The notes: generated from the letters alone by a model not told the origin. DNA of 5,288 bases from Actinomycetota bacterium (GCA_030838815.1 JAUZEX010000816.1:1-5288), one strand, 5' to 3'. Shown: positions 1-5,095, numbered from the stretch's first letter. A program made the numbers and translations.

Positions 1-11
1 CTCCCGCCCTG

Positions 12-17
12 AAGGAG
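12..17 (+). promoter_or_regulatory. Ribosome-binding site of the SPFH gene
   Basis: AAGGAG lies 5 nt before the GTG at 23 and decides that start. It follows directly on a TGA at 10-12, which would be the stop of an upstream gene if the frame beginning at base 1 is coding. That would place the SPFH gene inside an operon that begins outside the window. The RBS is seen directly; the upstream gene is inference from only nine bases. Confidence 0.7.
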
Positions 18-22
18 CTGCC

Positions 23-799
23 GTGCAGGCCGTCTTGAGCGCCGGCATCGTCCTCGCCGGAATCGTGGTCCTCTTCCTGGCGACGTCGATCAAGATCGTC
101 CAGGAGTACGAGCGGGGGGTCATCTTCCGCCTGGGCCGCTGCGTCGGCGCCAAGGGGCCGGGCGTGTTCTTCGTGATCCCCGTCATCGACAAGATCACCA
201 AGATCAACCTGCAGATCATCGCCGCCCCGGTGGCGTCCCAGCAGGTGATCACCAAGGACAACGTCACGGTGACGGTCGACGCCGTGATCTACTTCCAGGT
301 CGTCGACCCGGCCGCCTCGGTGGTCAAGATCCGGGACTGGTACACCGCCAGCCAGCTGGTGGCCCAGACGACCCTGCGGGCCATCGTCGGCAAGCACGAG
401 CTCGACCAGCTGCTGTCCGACCGGGAGCGGATCGACGGCGAGCTCCAGATCAGCCTCGACGCCCAGACCGAGCCCTGGGGGATCAAGGTCCACCGGGTCG
501 AGATCCGCGACGTCGGGCTCCCCGAGTCCATGCAGCGCGCCATGGCGAAACAGGCCGAGGCCGAGCGGGAGCGGCGGGCCAAGATCATCGCCGCCGAGGG
601 TGAGCTCCAGGCGTCGGTGAAGCTGGGCGAGGCGGCCACCGTCATGGCCACCTCCCCCGGGGCCCTCCAGCTCCGCCAGCTCCAGACGATGGTGGAGATC
701 TCGGCCGAGAAGAACTCGACCATCATCTTCCCGATCCCGATCGAGCTGCTCGAGGCCTTCCAGGCCGTCAGCCGGATCACCGGCCAACAGCCCCGGTAA
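23..799 (+). CDS. Slipin/stomatin-type SPFH (band 7) membrane protein
   Basis: This 258-residue protein begins with one hydrophobic helix (about residues 4-22), the membrane anchor. The SPFH/band 7 domain follows, with the hallmarks EYERGVIFRLGR (28-39), GPGVFFVIP (45-53), the DNVTVTVDAVIYF strand (79-91) and TEPWGIKV (149-156). From about 167 it becomes a charged Ala/Glu/Arg helix (PESMQRAMAKQAEAERERRAK), the usual SPFH coiled coil that drives oligomerisation. Length and order match bacterial slipins, which form ring-shaped scaffolds in the inner membrane linked to membrane microdomains and protease control. The GTG start is supported by AAGGAG 5 nt upstream. Slipins are often encoded beside NfeD; none is visible here, though a partner could lie left of the window. 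The bacterioferritin gene follows after 10 nt, so the two are probably co-transcribed. The family assignment is firm; the specific cellular role is not known from sequence. Confidence 0.95.
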   Translation: MQAVLSAGIVLAGIVVLFLATSIKIVQEYERGVIFRLGRCVGAKGPGVFFVIPVIDKITKINLQIIAAPVASQQVITKDNVTVTVDAVIYFQVVDPAASVVKIRDWYTASQLVAQTTLRAIVGKHELDQLLSDRERIDGELQISLDAQTEPWGIKVHRVEIRDVGLPESMQRAMAKQAEAERERRAKIIAAEGELQASVKLGEAATVMATSPGALQLRQLQTMVEISAEKNSTIIFPIPIELLEAFQAVSRITGQQPR

Positions 800-809
800 G
801 GTCGCGCCA

Positions 810-1280
810 ATGCAATCCACACCGGAGATCATCGAGCTGCTCAACGATGTGTTGACCGCCGAACTGACGGCGATCAACCAGTACTTCATCCACTACAAGA
901 TGCAGGAGAACTGGGGCTACCAGCGCTTGGCCCACAAGGGCAAGGAGGAGTCCTTCGGCGAGATGAAGCACGCCGAGGAGCTCATCGAGCGGATCCTCTA
1001 CCTCGAGGGTGTGCCCAACATGCAGCGCCTCTTCCCGGTGAAGATCGGCGAGACCGTGCCCGAGCAGCTGAGCGCCGAGCTCGAGACGGAGAAGGAGGCC
1101 ATCACCCGCCTGTCAGCGGGGATCGAGCAGTGCCGCCGCACCGACGAGGGCACCCGGCTGCTGCTGGAACACATCCTCCACGACGAGGAGGACCACGCCG
1201 ACTGGCTGGAGACGCAGCTCAGCATGATCACCGACATCGGCGAGGGCCTGTACCTGAACGCCCAGATCCACGACGAATAG
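810..1280 (+). CDS. bfr: Bacterioferritin (haem-containing ferritin)
   Basis: This 156-residue protein has the normal length of a bacterioferritin, which assembles into a 24-subunit cytoplasmic shell that oxidises Fe(II) and stores it as a ferric mineral. All six ferroxidase ligands are present: E18, E51, H54, E94, E126 and H129 (the last two equal E127 and H130 of the E. coli protein; a one-residue deletion lies between helices C and D). The haem-ligating methionine is M52, inside the classic DEMKHA-like stretch (here GEMKHAEE), so this is a Bfr rather than a haem-free ferritin. NQYFIHYKM (23-31) and DWLETQL (131-137) are also family signatures. The ATG at 810 is preceded by a modest GGTAAGG that overlaps the stop of the SPFH gene 10 nt upstream, which points to translational coupling. 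It ends with TAG, and the DUF6457 gene follows 9 nt later. No iron-box-like operator is visible between the genes, so control would come from the operon promoter outside the window. Confidence 0.97.
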   Translation: MQSTPEIIELLNDVLTAELTAINQYFIHYKMQENWGYQRLAHKGKEESFGEMKHAEELIERILYLEGVPNMQRLFPVKIGETVPEQLSAELETEKEAITRLSAGIEQCRRTDEGTRLLLEHILHDEEDHADWLETQLSMITDIGEGLYLNAQIHDE

Positions 1281-1289
1281 GCCGGGTCC

Positions 1290-1559
1290 GTGCTCGACGA
1301 CTGGCTCCGGGAGGCGGCCGCCTCCCTCGGCTTCTCACCCGACGACGAAGCCATTCTCGGCGACGACGCCGTCACCGTGCTCCTCGACCTGGCCCGTGAC
1401 GCCGCTCACGGCGTGGCCCGGCCGGCCGCCCCCCTCGCCACCTTCGTCCTCGGTCTGGGGTTGGGCAGCTCCGGCGGCGGCATGGATGACCTGCGTCGCT
1501 TCGCCCGCCGCCTGACCGACCTGGCCGACGCGTGGGAGGCCGACCCCTCGCCGTCGTAG
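1290..1559 (+). CDS. DUF6457 domain protein
   Basis: This 89-residue protein matches the small actinobacterial DUF6457 family. It has an N-terminal LDDWLREAAASLG helix (2-14), a central LLDLARDAAHGVARPAAPL segment (31-49) that is the conserved core of the family, a glycine-rich FVLGLGLG stretch (52-59), and a C-terminal Arg/Leu/Ala helix. In other actinobacteria this domain occurs alone or fused to the C-terminus of MobA-type molybdenum cofactor guanylyltransferases; that link is family knowledge recalled from annotation, and nothing here proves a molybdenum role. The GTG start has no clear Shine-Dalgarno sequence and lies 9 nt after the bfr stop, in the same reading frame, so translation probably depends on coupling with bfr. 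The second half (1406-1559) overlaps the convergent YibE/F gene on the other strand. It is likely real because the conserved ARPAAP core is encoded in this frame. Confidence 0.82.
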   Translation: MLDDWLREAAASLGFSPDDEAILGDDAVTVLLDLARDAAHGVARPAAPLATFVLGLGLGSSGGGMDDLRRFARRLTDLADAWEADPSPS

Positions 1560-2809
1560 AGCAGGGCCGGCACCGGCTCCCGGTGCAGGCTGCGGTCGGC
1601 CACGAAGGCGGCCAGGGCGGTGGTGATGGGCACCGCCGACACGAGGCCGATGCTGCCCACCAGCGTGCGGACGATCTCCTGGGCCACGATCTCGCTCGTC
1701 AGCACGTCGCCGAGGTGGCGGCTGGAGATGGTGAAGAGGACCAGCAGGGGGAGCGACGCCCCGGCGTAGGCCATGACCAGCGTGTTGACGGTGGAGGCGA
1801 TGTGGTCGCGGCCGATGCGCAGGCCGGCGGCGTAAAGGCGATGGAAGCCGTAGCCGGGGTTGGCCTGGTGGATCTCCCACACCGCCGACGCCTGGGTCAC
1901 GGTCACGTCGTCGAGCACGCCGAGGGACCCGATCACCACGCCGCCCAGCAGCAGGCCCCGCAGGCTCACGCCCGACAGGGAGGCGGCCAGGAGCCCCGAC
2001 TCCTCGGTGGCCATGCCGGTGAGGTGGGTGCCGGCCAGGAAGATCCAGGCCAGCAGGCCGGTCAGAAAGAGGGCGCCGACCGTCCCGAGGACGGCCGTCG
2101 TCGTCCGGGCGCTGATCCCGTGGGCCAGGTAGAGGGCGGCGAACATGATGGCCGCCGAACCGACCACCGCCACCGCCACCGGGTTCTTGCCGATCAGGAT
2201 GGCCGGGAGCATGAACCGGACGAGGACGCCGAAGGACACCACCAGGCCGGCCAGGGCGAAGAGCCCCCGCCAGCGGCCGAGGATGACCACCGCCAGGGCG
2301 AAGAACACGGCCAGGGCCAGGAGGGGGCCGCGCCGCTGGAAGTCGGAGAAGTACCAGCCCCCGTCGGCCTCTCCCGCCTTGCCGGTGCCCGCCCGTCCCA
2401 CGACGATCTTGTCGCCGGTGTGGAGGACGGGGCTGTCGGCGCCCTCGCCGATCTCGATGTCGACGACCTTGTTCGCCCCGGGGGGCGCCCCCCGGCCGGT
2501 GAGCTTGACCTTCGCCTCCTGGCAGAGCGGCGCCTGACCGCCGCCGGGCGGGGCGGGCTGCGTGTCGCCGCCACCGGACTGGTCCCCGGCGCCGCACGCC
2601 CGGCGGTCGACCTTGACCACCGTGGCGTCGGCCAGCTTCGCCGCACCGCCCATGAAGTCGGGCGTCGGCGGATTGGCCTCGGCCGGCCACAGGACGACGA
2701 GGCCGAGGACCGTGGCCAGCACGAGCGGAACGACGAGGACGGCCAGCAGGAGCCGGGCCCGGGTGTGGACCCGCGCCGGTGAGTCGGCCCCGCCATGAGA
2801 GTGCCCCAT
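1406..2809 (-). CDS. YibE/F-like multipass membrane protein
   Basis: This is a 467-residue integral membrane protein of the YibE/F family. It has an N-terminal MGHSHG (typical of actinobacterial members), a first transmembrane helix (20-41), then a soluble domain (about 58-158) with a Gly/Pro-rich insert bounded by C72 and C96. About seven more hydrophobic helices follow from 163 to 404. The diagnostic core is present: GSLGVLDDVTVTQAS (294-308), GRDHIASTVNTLVMAYAGAS (333-352) and EIVRTLVGSIGLVSAVPITT (378-397). The biochemical role of the family is not established; a transport or permease role is often suggested. I chose the ATG at 2809 over an in-frame TTG at 2857 because MGHSHG fits the family and the longer start would fall inside a hairpin; no strong RBS is visible at either. 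The last 50 residues (418-467) are Arg/Pro/Ser-rich, unlike the family core, and lie antisense to the DUF6457 gene. The gene lies downstream of the ferritin-like gene on the same strand. Confidence 0.93.
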   Translation of the reverse strand: MGHSHGGADSPARVHTRARLLLAVLVVPLVLATVLGLVVLWPAEANPPTPDFMGGAAKLADATVVKVDRRACGAGDQSGGGDTQPAPPGGGQAPLCQEAKVKLTGRGAPPGANKVVDIEIGEGADSPVLHTGDKIVVGRAGTGKAGEADGGWYFSDFQRRGPLLALAVFFALAVVILGRWRGLFALAGLVVSFGVLVRFMLPAILIGKNPVAVAVVGSAAIMFAALYLAHGISARTTTAVLGTVGALFLTGLLAWIFLAGTHLTGMATEESGLLAASLSGVSLRGLLLGGVVIGSLGVLDDVTVTQASAVWEIHQANPGYGFHRLYAAGLRIGRDHIASTVNTLVMAYAGASLPLLVLFTISSRHLGDVLTSEIVAQEIVRTLVGSIGLVSAVPITTALAAFVADRSLHREPVPALLYDGEGSASHASARSVRRRAKRRRSSMPPPELPNPRPRTKVARGAAGRATP

Positions 2810-2839
2810 GGGGGCATTGTCGCCCGCCCCGGGCGAGAA

Positions 2840-2875
2840 CCGGGGGACCCCGGCCAACCGGCGAGAACGCCGGTT
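2840..2875 (-). terminator. Tandem stem-loops between the ferritin-like and YibE/F genes
   Basis: Immediately after the TGA of the ferritin-like gene lies a perfect 8-bp hairpin, AACCGGCG (2856-2863) and CGCCGGTT (2868-2875) with a 4-nt loop. Next to it on the YibE/F side is a second stem, CCGGG (2840-2844) and CCCGG (2849-2853), also with a 4-nt loop. Neither has a T-tract on either strand, so they may act as a weak or attenuating terminator, an mRNA-stabilising structure, or nothing. The pairing is seen directly; the role is inference. Confidence 0.45.
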
Positions 2876-2878
2876 CGG

Positions 2879-4003
2879 TCAGTCCTCGCCGGCGACGATC
2901 GCCTCGGCCAGCTGCTCGGCCCGGGTGACGGCGACACCGGCGGGAGCTTCGCCGCTGCGCCGGGCGGCGATGGCCGCCTCGAGCTCCTCGGCGATGCGCT
3001 CGTCGTTGGCGAACAGCTCGGCCGGCTCGGTGTCGGCGTAGCTGATGACGCCGAGGTCGATGAAGGCCTGCTGGATCTTGTCGCTCCACAGGCCGATGCG
3101 CTTCACGGTGGGGACGACCCGGGCGAACAGCGCCTGCCGGTAGATGTTCATGATCTGGGACTGGTCGAGCCAGTTGACGCACTCCTCGACGTCGAGGCCG
3201 AGGTTGGCGTACAGCTCCTGGGCCACGATCCGGTCCCGCAGCAGGTGGGCGGCCTCGATGACGAACTCCTCCCGCTCCCGGCGCTCAGGCTCGGTGATGT
3301 CCTTGTAGGCGTCCTGCAGGGCGAGGAGGCCGAAGGCCACGTGACGGGCCTCGTCCTTCATCACGTAGGCGTTGAGGGAGCGGGGCAGGGGGTGTTCGGT
3401 GAAGTCCCGGATCAGCGAGAAGGCGGCCAGGGCCACCCCCTCGATCATCACCTGCATCCCGAGGTAGGTGATGTCCCACCGGGAGTCGGCGATGGTCTGG
3501 TCGAGGAGCTCGGCCAGGTTGGGGTTGATCGGGTAGGCCAGCTGCAGCTTCTCGAGCAGGAACTTGTTGTAGGCCTCGACGTGACGGGCCTCGTCCATCA
3601 CCTGGGTGGCGGCGTAGAACTTGGAGTCGATGTCGGGCACCGTCTGGACGATCTTGGCCGCGCAGAGGAGCGCCCCCTGCTCGCCGTGGAGGAACTGCGA
3701 GTTGAGCCAGGCGGAGTAGTGGAGGCGGACGTTGTCCTTCTCGGCCCGGCTCATCTTCTCCCACGAGGGCGAGCCGTAGATCGGGACGTACATGTCGGGG
3801 AACACGCCCTGGTCCTCGATGTCGAGGTCCATCGACCAGTCGATGAGCGTCTGGGCGTCCCACTGCTTCCGCTTGCCCTGCTCGTAGAGGCTGAGCAGGC
3901 GGTCGCGGGGTTCGTCGTACTCCCAGTTGAAAGCCGTCTCCGTCGTGCCCTCGACGAACCACTGTGTGGTCTCGACGGGGAGTGCGTAGTGCCGGGTCGT
4001 CAT
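2879..4003 (-). CDS. Ferritin-like diiron protein (RNR R2/monooxygenase-like superfamily)
   Basis: This 374-residue cytoplasmic protein (no signal peptide or membrane helix) carries a full carboxylate-bridged diiron site of the ferritin-like superfamily. The ligands are E108 (HGEQGAL), E138 and H141 (DEARHVEAY), E188 (IEGVALAAF), and E218 and H221 (DEARHVAFG). The E / ExxH / E / ExxH order and the size fit the ribonucleotide reductase R2, bacterial monooxygenase and AurF-like oxygenase branch rather than an iron-storage ferritin. An N-terminal segment with KRKQWDAQTLIDWS (44-57) precedes the helical bundle, and an Ala/Glu-rich tail (about 320-374) follows it. The substrate is unknown; an O2-dependent oxidation or hydroxylation is inference. 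I chose the ATG at 4003 because GGAGG sits 7 nt upstream; an alternative in-frame TTG at 4048 would start upstream of the predicted promoter. No reductase or coupling-protein partner is encoded in the window. YibE/F follows 69 nt downstream, so the two may share a transcript. Confidence 0.9.
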   Translation of the reverse strand: MTTRHYALPVETTQWFVEGTTETAFNWEYDEPRDRLLSLYEQGKRKQWDAQTLIDWSMDLDIEDQGVFPDMYVPIYGSPSWEKMSRAEKDNVRLHYSAWLNSQFLHGEQGALLCAAKIVQTVPDIDSKFYAATQVMDEARHVEAYNKFLLEKLQLAYPINPNLAELLDQTIADSRWDITYLGMQVMIEGVALAAFSLIRDFTEHPLPRSLNAYVMKDEARHVAFGLLALQDAYKDITEPERREREEFVIEAAHLLRDRIVAQELYANLGLDVEECVNWLDQSQIMNIYRQALFARVVPTVKRIGLWSDKIQQAFIDLGVISYADTEPAELFANDERIAEELEAAIAARRSGEAPAGVAVTRAEQLAEAIVAGED

Positions 4004-4007
4004 CGGT

Positions 4008-4016
4008 CCCCCTCCC
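4008..4016 (-). promoter_or_regulatory. Ribosome-binding site of the ferritin-like gene
   Basis: On the minus strand GGGAGGGGG precedes the ATG at 4003, with its GGAGG core 7 nt from the start codon. This decides the start in favour of 4003 over the in-frame TTG at 4048. Confidence 0.65.
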
Positions 4017-4027
4017 GTTCCCGAGGG

Positions 4028-4056
4028 ACCGTACCGGACGTGAGACAACGCGACAA
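4028..4056 (-). promoter_or_regulatory. Putative housekeeping-type promoter of the ferritin-like gene
   Basis: On the minus strand TTGTCG (4051-4056) is followed after exactly 17 nt by TACGGT (4028-4033). This fits the TTGACA / TAnnnT pattern of primary actinobacterial sigma factors. Transcription would start near 4021, leaving a leader of about 18 nt that contains the ribosome-binding site. Placement between the upstream hairpin and the gene supports it. The boxes are imperfect, so this is a prediction. Confidence 0.5.
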
Positions 4057-4087
4057 CCGCCGTCCTGTTGTAAGGGCGCCGGCACGC

Positions 4088-4123
4088 GAAAGAGGCGGCG
4101 GGGGGACCCCCGCCGCCTCTTTC
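4088..4123 (-). terminator. Long GC-rich hairpin terminator after the Gly/Cys-rich gene
   Basis: A perfect 16-bp stem pairs 4088-4103 with 4108-4123 around a 4-nt loop (4104-4107). It lies 15 nt past the TAG of the secreted protein gene on the minus strand. The A/T base pairs at the foot of the stem supply only a short CTCTTTC on the minus strand. The better T-rich run (TCTTTCTCTCTGTT) follows it on the plus strand, so it may work in both directions. It would insulate the ferritin-like promoter immediately downstream. Confidence 0.8.
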
Positions 4124-4138
4124 TCTCTGTTCTGAGGG

Positions 4139-4948
4139 CTACTTGTCGGTGCCGGGGCTCTGGGGGGGCTGGTCCCCGCCGCCACCGCCGCCACCACCGC
4201 TGCCGCCGCCACCACCGGGAGGCTGCTGGCCCGGAGGCTTCTGCGGGCACAGCGGTGTGGTGGACAGGGGGCTGCCGGAGCACATCGGGTTGCTGCCGCC
4301 GCCGCCACCGCCGTCGTCGGTCAGGTGGGCGCTGGGCGAGCTGCCGCCGCCGCTACCGCCGCTTCCACCGCTACCGCCATTGCCACCACCACTCGGGGGC
4401 TGCTGGCCGGGCGCGCTGCAGATGGGCGTAGCCGACAGGGGGGTACCGCAGAGCGGGTTCTGACCGCCGCCGCCGCCGCTACCGCCGCCGCCGGGGCCCT
4501 CGTCGTTCAGATGGGCGGTGGGTGCGCCGCCGCCCCCGCCCCCGCCGCCGCTGCCGCCGCCACCGGGCGGGTTCTGGCCCGGCGAGCCGGGGCAGAGCGG
4601 GGTCCGGGCGAAGGGCGTGCCGGTGCCGCACAGCGGGTTGCTGCCACCACCGCCGCTGCCACCACCGCCGCTGCCGCCGCCGCCGTTGTCGTCAGCGGGC
4701 TGGGCGTGGGACCCACCGCCACCGCCGGGTGGCTGCTGACCGGGGGGCTGCGTTCCAGGGGCACAGATCGGGGTCGTGGCGAGAAGCGTGGCGGCCTGGC
4801 ACAGCGGGTTGTGGCCGCCCTTGTCGCCGCCGCCCGGCCCGCTCCCGCCGCCCCCGCCGTCATCGGCGAAGGCGCCGGCTGCGCCGAAGAGTGTCATCGC
4901 GCCGGCGGCCAGCACGACGGTCATTTTGCGAGGTCTGGTGTTGGGCAT
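4139..4948 (-). CDS. Secreted Gly-rich protein with four cysteine-pair modules
   Basis: I do not recognise this 269-residue protein. Residues 1-28 form a classic Sec signal peptide: basic RPRK, the hydrophobic run TVVLAAGAMTLFGAAGAFA, and a probable cleavage after AFA at 28. The mature chain is over half glycine by eye and has four modules. Each has an acidic pair (D29D30, D86D87, D149E150, D211D212), a Gly/Ser linker, NP[LM]C, 9-11 residues closing on TP[IL]C, then PGQ[QN]PP and more glycine. Its eight cysteines occur only as the pairs C50/C62, C107/C119, C167/C177 and C223/C234, which suggests four small disulfide loops on flexible spacers after export. AHL recurs before two acidic pairs. 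There is no LPXTG, C-terminal membrane helix or other anchor, so it is probably released or held by the envelope non-covalently. Start choice is firm (GAAGGAG upstream of ATG). It is monocistronic: its own leader upstream and a strong hairpin downstream. A structural, adhesive or metal-binding role would be speculation. Confidence 0.88.
   Translation of the reverse strand: MPNTRPRKMTVVLAAGAMTLFGAAGAFADDGGGGGSGPGGGDKGGHNPLCQAATLLATTPICAPGTQPPGQQPPGGGGGSHAQPADDNGGGGSGGGGSGGGGSNPLCGTGTPFARTPLCPGSPGQNPPGGGGSGGGGGGGGAPTAHLNDEGPGGGGSGGGGGQNPLCGTPLSATPICSAPGQQPPSGGGNGGSGGSGGSGGGSSPSAHLTDDGGGGGGSNPMCSGSPLSTTPLCPQKPPGQQPPGGGGGSGGGGGGGGDQPPQSPGTDK
4142..4810 (-). repeat. Four tandem NPxC...TPxC / polyglycine modules
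   Basis: In-gene tandem repeats of 56-60 codons start at 4810, 4639, 4459 and 4291 (minus strand), taking the Asn of NP[LM]C as the first residue. The spacing between the paired cysteines is 11, 11, 9 and 10 residues. The NPxC, TPxC and PGQxPP blocks are conserved, while the glycine runs vary in length and are interrupted by single serines. That pattern is expected of unit duplication followed by slippage in GCC/ACC-rich DNA. The last unit ends in DQPPQSPGTDK instead of an AHL-acidic block. Confidence 0.9.
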
Positions 4949-4957
4949 GTTTTTGAA

Positions 4958-4963
4958 CTCCTT
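4958..4963 (-). promoter_or_regulatory. Ribosome-binding site of the Gly/Cys-rich gene
   Basis: AAGGAG on the minus strand lies 9 nt before the ATG at 4948, followed by an A-rich spacer (TTCAAAAAC) that should keep the start site unstructured. This is one of the two clearest RBSs in the window and implies efficient translation. Confidence 0.8.
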
Positions 4964-4971
4964 CGATCCCA

Positions 4972-5046
4972 GCTCACGAGCGCGAGGTTGGACGGGGGTC
5001 GATTTGTGGCTTTTCGACCCCTACCCCTCGGTTTGCCAGGGAAACC
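4972..5046 (-). promoter_or_regulatory. Structured 5' leader: three stem-loops, two with complementary loops
   Basis: In transcript (minus) order, SL1 is GGTTT-CCCTGGC-AAACC (5046-5030, 5-bp stem). SL2 is GGGGTCGA, loop AAAGCCACAAA, TCGACCCC (5021-4995, perfect 8-bp stem). SL3 is CTCGC-GCTC-GTGAG (4985-4972, including one G-U pair), ending 8 nt before the RBS. The UGGC in the SL1 loop is complementary to the GCCA in the SL2 loop, so a 4-bp kissing interaction is possible. SL2 is equally readable as a DNA operator: an inverted repeat of 8-bp half-sites with an 11-bp spacer. I know of no riboswitch class that fits. Function is inference. Confidence 0.4.
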
Positions 5047-5058
5047 TCACCAGTCCGC

Positions 5059-5095
5059 TTTCCAAGAATTCCCACGTGGGTGATTTCCAGGAATT
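5059..5095. promoter_or_regulatory. Operator-like cluster: paired TTTCCARGAATT repeats around a CCCACGTGGG palindrome
   Basis: TTTCCAAGAATT (5059-5070) and TTTCCAGGAATT (5084-5095) are identical at 11 of 12 positions and start 25 bp apart. Each contains a TTC-N3-GAA dyad. Between them lies a perfect 10-bp palindrome, CCCACGTGGG (5071-5080). The second copy runs directly into a perfect plus-strand TTGACA (5094-5099). The arrangement resembles a cluster of regulator sites in a divergent promoter region, but the regulator is unknown and no convincing -10 box was found 16-19 nt downstream of TTGACA. Confidence 0.4.

Noticed and set aside
1532..2782. 416-codon plus-strand ORF
   Set aside because: Antisense shadow of YibE/F, rich in Gly/Gln/Glu/His, with no recognisable motif.
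2809..2857. TTG start at 2857 for YibE/F
   Set aside because: It falls inside a perfect hairpin without an RBS, and the MGHSHG start at 2809 matches the family.
1335..3182. 615-codon minus-strand ORF
   Set aside because: Arg/Pro/Gly-rich translation in the wrong frame of the YibE/F gene and its neighbours; no domain, and it contradicts the conserved YibE/F frame.
4003..4048. TTG start at 4048 for the ferritin-like protein
   Set aside because: No RBS there; the ATG at 4003 has GGAGG at the right distance, and the predicted transcription start (about 4021) lies after 4048.
2795..4135. 446-codon plus-strand ORF
   Set aside because: Antisense shadow of the ferritin-like gene; its Val/Leu/Gly/Asp-rich composition is typical of reversed GC-rich coding DNA.
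4142..4810. CRISPR-like array from repeated GC-rich units
   Set aside because: The units are long, divergent, codon-phased protein modules with no constant short repeat or unique spacers.
4995..5038. c-di-GMP-I (GEMM) riboswitch, from GGCAAACC followed by AAAGCC on the minus strand
   Set aside because: The GNRA-capped internal hairpin, the GGGACGC segment and the entire second arm (GGUAGC...GGGUUACC-type) are missing, and the AAAGCC here lies in the loop of a strong local stem.
4143..5083. Pro-rich and Ala-rich plus-strand ORFs over the glycine gene
   Set aside because: They are other-frame readings of GGN glycine codons. The minus frame has the signal peptide, RBS and ordered Cys modules.
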